NCBI GenBank assembly: GCA_964543955.1 | Contig: CAZJBN010000007.1 | Location: 1-64,000, forward strand | Direction: 5' to 3' | Source: VFZN01 sp964543955 | GTDB lineage: Bacteria > Acidobacteriota > Vicinamibacteria > Vicinamibacterales > UBA2999 | DNA length: 64,000 nt | Part shown: positions 62,285-64,000 of the stretch, in pieces | Position numbering within the stretch: the first letter of the stretch is position 1 | Layout of the letters: each line of letters starts with the position of its first letter | Notes under the pieces: model-generated | The model's database searches: none | The model's input: only the letters and a program-made list of their open reading frames with translations | What the model was told of the DNA's origin: nothing | Made by a program: the position numbers and the translations under genes

Positions 62285-63055
62285 TCAGAAGCGCACCCGT
62301 CCGCCGAAGCCGAACTGCGCGCCGCCGACGTCCACGGATGCGTCCTCGTTGGCGAGGCGGATGTCGCCCGACGCGCCGGTATAGCGGAAGAAGCCGCCGA
62401 TGCCGAGCCGATAGCGGTCGGTCGTGACCATGAAGTAGCTGGCGTCGGCGCCGATATTGAATCCGGTCATGCTCTTGCCGCGGCGCTCGACTCTGGAATC
62501 CACGATGACGTCCGTGAACGGCGGGCCGGCTTCGGTGACGTCGACGCCCGCGATCACGTCCTGATTGAGGCGGAAGAACGACGGACCGAAATGGACGAAC
62601 ACGTCGACGGTGTCTCTCGTGGGAATCATCCAGCCGAACATCACGTGATACGCGTACTCCCGCCGATCCAGGCCGCTGACCGTTTCGGTGAAGGTCCGCG
62701 GGCGATCGAAGAACAGCGGATGGGGGATGCTGCCCTGGACCTCCGCGCTGTCGCTCGTGCTCGTCGTGTGATAACCCATCGCCACGCCGAAGTTCCGCCA
62801 GGCGCGGACGCCGAGAGTGATGTCGAAGAAGCCGCTCGAGCCGAAGCTCGCATTGGTGGTGAGCACCGCTTCTTCGTCGTACACGATGAAGGTGCTGCTC
62901 TCGGTGATGTCCGAGGACGCGGCCTGGATGCCGAAGTTGATCCCGGCAAAGACGCGATCTTCCCATGGACGGCTCACGGCCGACTGCGCGGCCGCCACAT
63001 GGGTGAGTCCAAGCAACAGTCCCCCGACGAGCAGCGCCTGCATCGTTCTCTGCAT
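62285..63055 (-). CDS. Outer-membrane beta-barrel protein
   Basis: 256 residues. Signal peptide (ALLVGGLLLGLTHVAAAQS), then a pattern of amphipathic strands (DRVFAGINFGIQAAS, FFDITLGVRAWRNFGVAMGYH, YAYHVMFGWMIPTRD, YRLGIGGFFRYTGA) ending in GAQFGFGGRVRF with the terminal Phe used by the BAM complex. Eight-strand OmpA/OmpW-like size. No further specificity. Convergent with the GT39-type gene. Confidence 0.75.
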   Translation of the reverse strand: MQRTMQALLVGGLLLGLTHVAAAQSAVSRPWEDRVFAGINFGIQAASSDITESSTFIVYDEEAVLTTNASFGSSGFFDITLGVRAWRNFGVAMGYHTTSTSDSAEVQGSIPHPLFFDRPRTFTETVSGLDRREYAYHVMFGWMIPTRDTVDVFVHFGPSFFRLNQDVIAGVDVTEAGPPFTDVIVDSRVERRGKSMTGFNIGADASYFMVTTDRYRLGIGGFFRYTGASGDIRLANEDASVDVGGAQFGFGGRVRF

Positions 63056-63169
63056 AAATTGTCCAGCTCCGTGTGTGGATGGGCTACCGGCCCGCAGCCA
63101 AATCGAGCGAGTTTATCACGCGTCGCCGGAGTGCCCGGCCCCTGCCGAGACGCCAACTGTAATGTTTTC

Positions 63170-63198
63170 TTGGGATTGGACCGATAATCGGCTAGAAT
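63170..63198 (+). promoter_or_regulatory. Candidate sigma-70-type promoter
   Basis: TTGGGA at 63170-63175, a 17-bp spacer and TAGAAT at 63193-63198, about 70 bp upstream of the lipoprotein ATG at 63269. It stands out because the surrounding DNA is GC-rich. A small inverted repeat (CCGATAATCGG) lies in the spacer and could be an operator. Confidence 0.5.
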
Positions 63199-63268
63199 GT
63201 CACGCGGTTCGTCTCGTAATTCACGCCTGCACGGGGCGCCCGGCCGTGACCTGAGGAGTGTTCGCCTG

Positions 63269-64000
63269 ATGAAGAAGCCGTTCGTCCACCTTGGCCTTGC
63301 CCTGTTCGCCGCGGCTGCAGTCGCGTCCTGTAGCAGCAGCCCGCAATCCCCGACATCCCCGTCTGCCGCTGCTGGCGGAACCACCTCGGCCGCCGCCGAT
63401 GGATCGACCCTCAAGGCCACCGCGCCGACCGCGGTGTCGCCTGCGGGCGGCGAGCGTGTCGCGTCCAGGCAGCCCACCCTCGCGTGGACGGAATCGACCG
63501 GCCGATTCGGGACGATTGCCCCCACCTACGATATCGAGGTTCGTACGGACGGCGCGGTCGTGTACACGGCGAACGTGTCCGGCACGGCACACGAGGTGGC
63601 GGCCGCGGCCGACTTCGATCGCGAGTACACCTGGCGTGTGCGGGCGAGGCAGGATACGGCGTTCGGGCCCTGGTCCGCGCCGGCCGTGTTCCTGTCGCCC
63701 CTTCCGGGCGTCGCTGTCCGCTCGAGTGGCGGACCGGTCGGCCCGCCGCGCAACATCCCGCTGAACGAAGCCATCGGCATCATCCTGGCGATCTACGATG
63801 CCGGCAACTACAACATCGGTTCGGGCTCCAGCCGCAACGAACGGAACATCTACATCGAGACCGCCGTCGCGGCGCTGCACTACGGACACGGCGTGTGGAA
63901 CCCGCAGGGTCCAGACAGCGGATGGTGCATCAAGAACGGCGGCCCTGGCCGTCCGCAGTCCGACGAAGTGCTGGCACGGTGCGATACGCGCGAAGCCTGG
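63269..64000 (+). CDS. Lipoprotein with conserved C-terminal domain (partial, paralogue of 59429)
   Basis: Runs off the window after 244 codons. GAGGAG precedes the ATG. Lipobox AAVASC, Ser/Ala-rich linker, one beta-sandwich module (PTYDIEVRTDGAVVY, YTWRVRARQDTAFGPWS), then the C-terminal domain: GPPRNIPLNEAIGIILAIYD, NIGSGSSRNERNIYIETAVA, ALHYGHGVWNPQGPD, GWCIKNGGPGRPQSDEVLARC and DTREAW. Order and wording match the 59429 protein, with one sandwich module fewer. Fold unknown. Confidence 0.8.
   Translation, partial: MKKPFVHLGLALFAAAAVASCSSSPQSPTSPSAAAGGTTSAAADGSTLKATAPTAVSPAGGERVASRQPTLAWTESTGRFGTIAPTYDIEVRTDGAVVYTANVSGTAHEVAAAADFDREYTWRVRARQDTAFGPWSAPAVFLSPLPGVAVRSSGGPVGPPRNIPLNEAIGIILAIYDAGNYNIGSGSSRNERNIYIETAVAALHYGHGVWNPQGPDSGWCIKNGGPGRPQSDEVLARCDTREAW

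Overview
The window is 64 kb of GC-rich bacterial chromosome with dense, mostly minus-strand operons, many 4-nt start/stop overlaps (ATGA, GTGA, TTGA) and frequent GTG or TTG starts. The mix of core genes (gcvTHP, ligA, metG, dapF, rnpB), secreted beta-propeller and amidohydrolase proteins, PilZ and Fis-type activators and short palindromic repeats fits a soil Acidobacteriota of the Vicinamibacteria type. That placement is inferred from gene content and base composition, not from a marker-gene tree. One run of 10 N (58903-58912) shows the source is a scaffolded draft assembly.

Layout. 1-2.5 kb: glycine cleavage genes gcvT-gcvH-gcvP (gcvP leaves the window). 2.6-7.4 kb: two PilZ proteins, a small membrane protein, a secreted protein of unknown role, a Fis-type AAA+ activator lacking the GAFTGA loop, a class III prepilin-like protein and a ComEA-like helix-hairpin-helix protein. 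7.7-16.6 kb: a complete quinohemoprotein amine dehydrogenase (QHNDH) operon in the order qhpG-A-D-C-B-F-E, with all three enzyme subunits, the radical-SAM cross-linking enzyme, the leader protease, the ABC exporter and the flavin monooxygenase. Every residue needed for the CTQ cofactor and the three thioether cross-links is present in QhpC. 16.7-22.8 kb: SDR oxidoreductase, PEP-mutase family enzyme, PQQ-type dehydrogenase, nucleotide-sugar epimerase, exported amidohydrolase. 22.9-23.4 kb: RNase P RNA. 23.4-28.4 kb: ligA-htrA-ntrC operon. 28.4-28.9 kb: a repeat-filled intergenic stretch ending in a 164-bp MITE-like element. 28.9-34.8 kb: radC-larC-metG-tatD-polyprenyl synthase. 34.9-41.9 kb: lipoprotein, large secreted propeller/FN3 protein, DASS transporter, dapF, outer-membrane protein. 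42-43.5 kb: dtd and ttcA separated only by a second copy of the 164-bp element. 43.6-52.7 kb: Tat-exported class V aminotransferase, a giant RecB-like nuclease/DEDD exonuclease/UPF1-like helicase, an OMPLA-like protein, a DUF3553 protein, a D-aminoacylase-like amidohydrolase and a DUF2911 protein. 52.8-59.3 kb: a five-gene glycan assembly operon. 59.4-64 kb: two paralogous lipoproteins sharing an unrecognised C-terminal domain, flanking a GT39-type membrane transferase and an outer-membrane barrel.

The most notable material is (i) the full CTQ amine dehydrogenase system outside the Proteobacteria, with a palindromic repeat accommodated in frame inside the qhpD coding sequence; (ii) two families of small repeats that sit flush with stop codons and supply them to neighbouring genes; (iii) the paired lipoproteins with a conserved C-terminal domain; and (iv) evidence that the N gap is a false gap whose flanks overlap by 6 nt and restore an intact glycosyltransferase.
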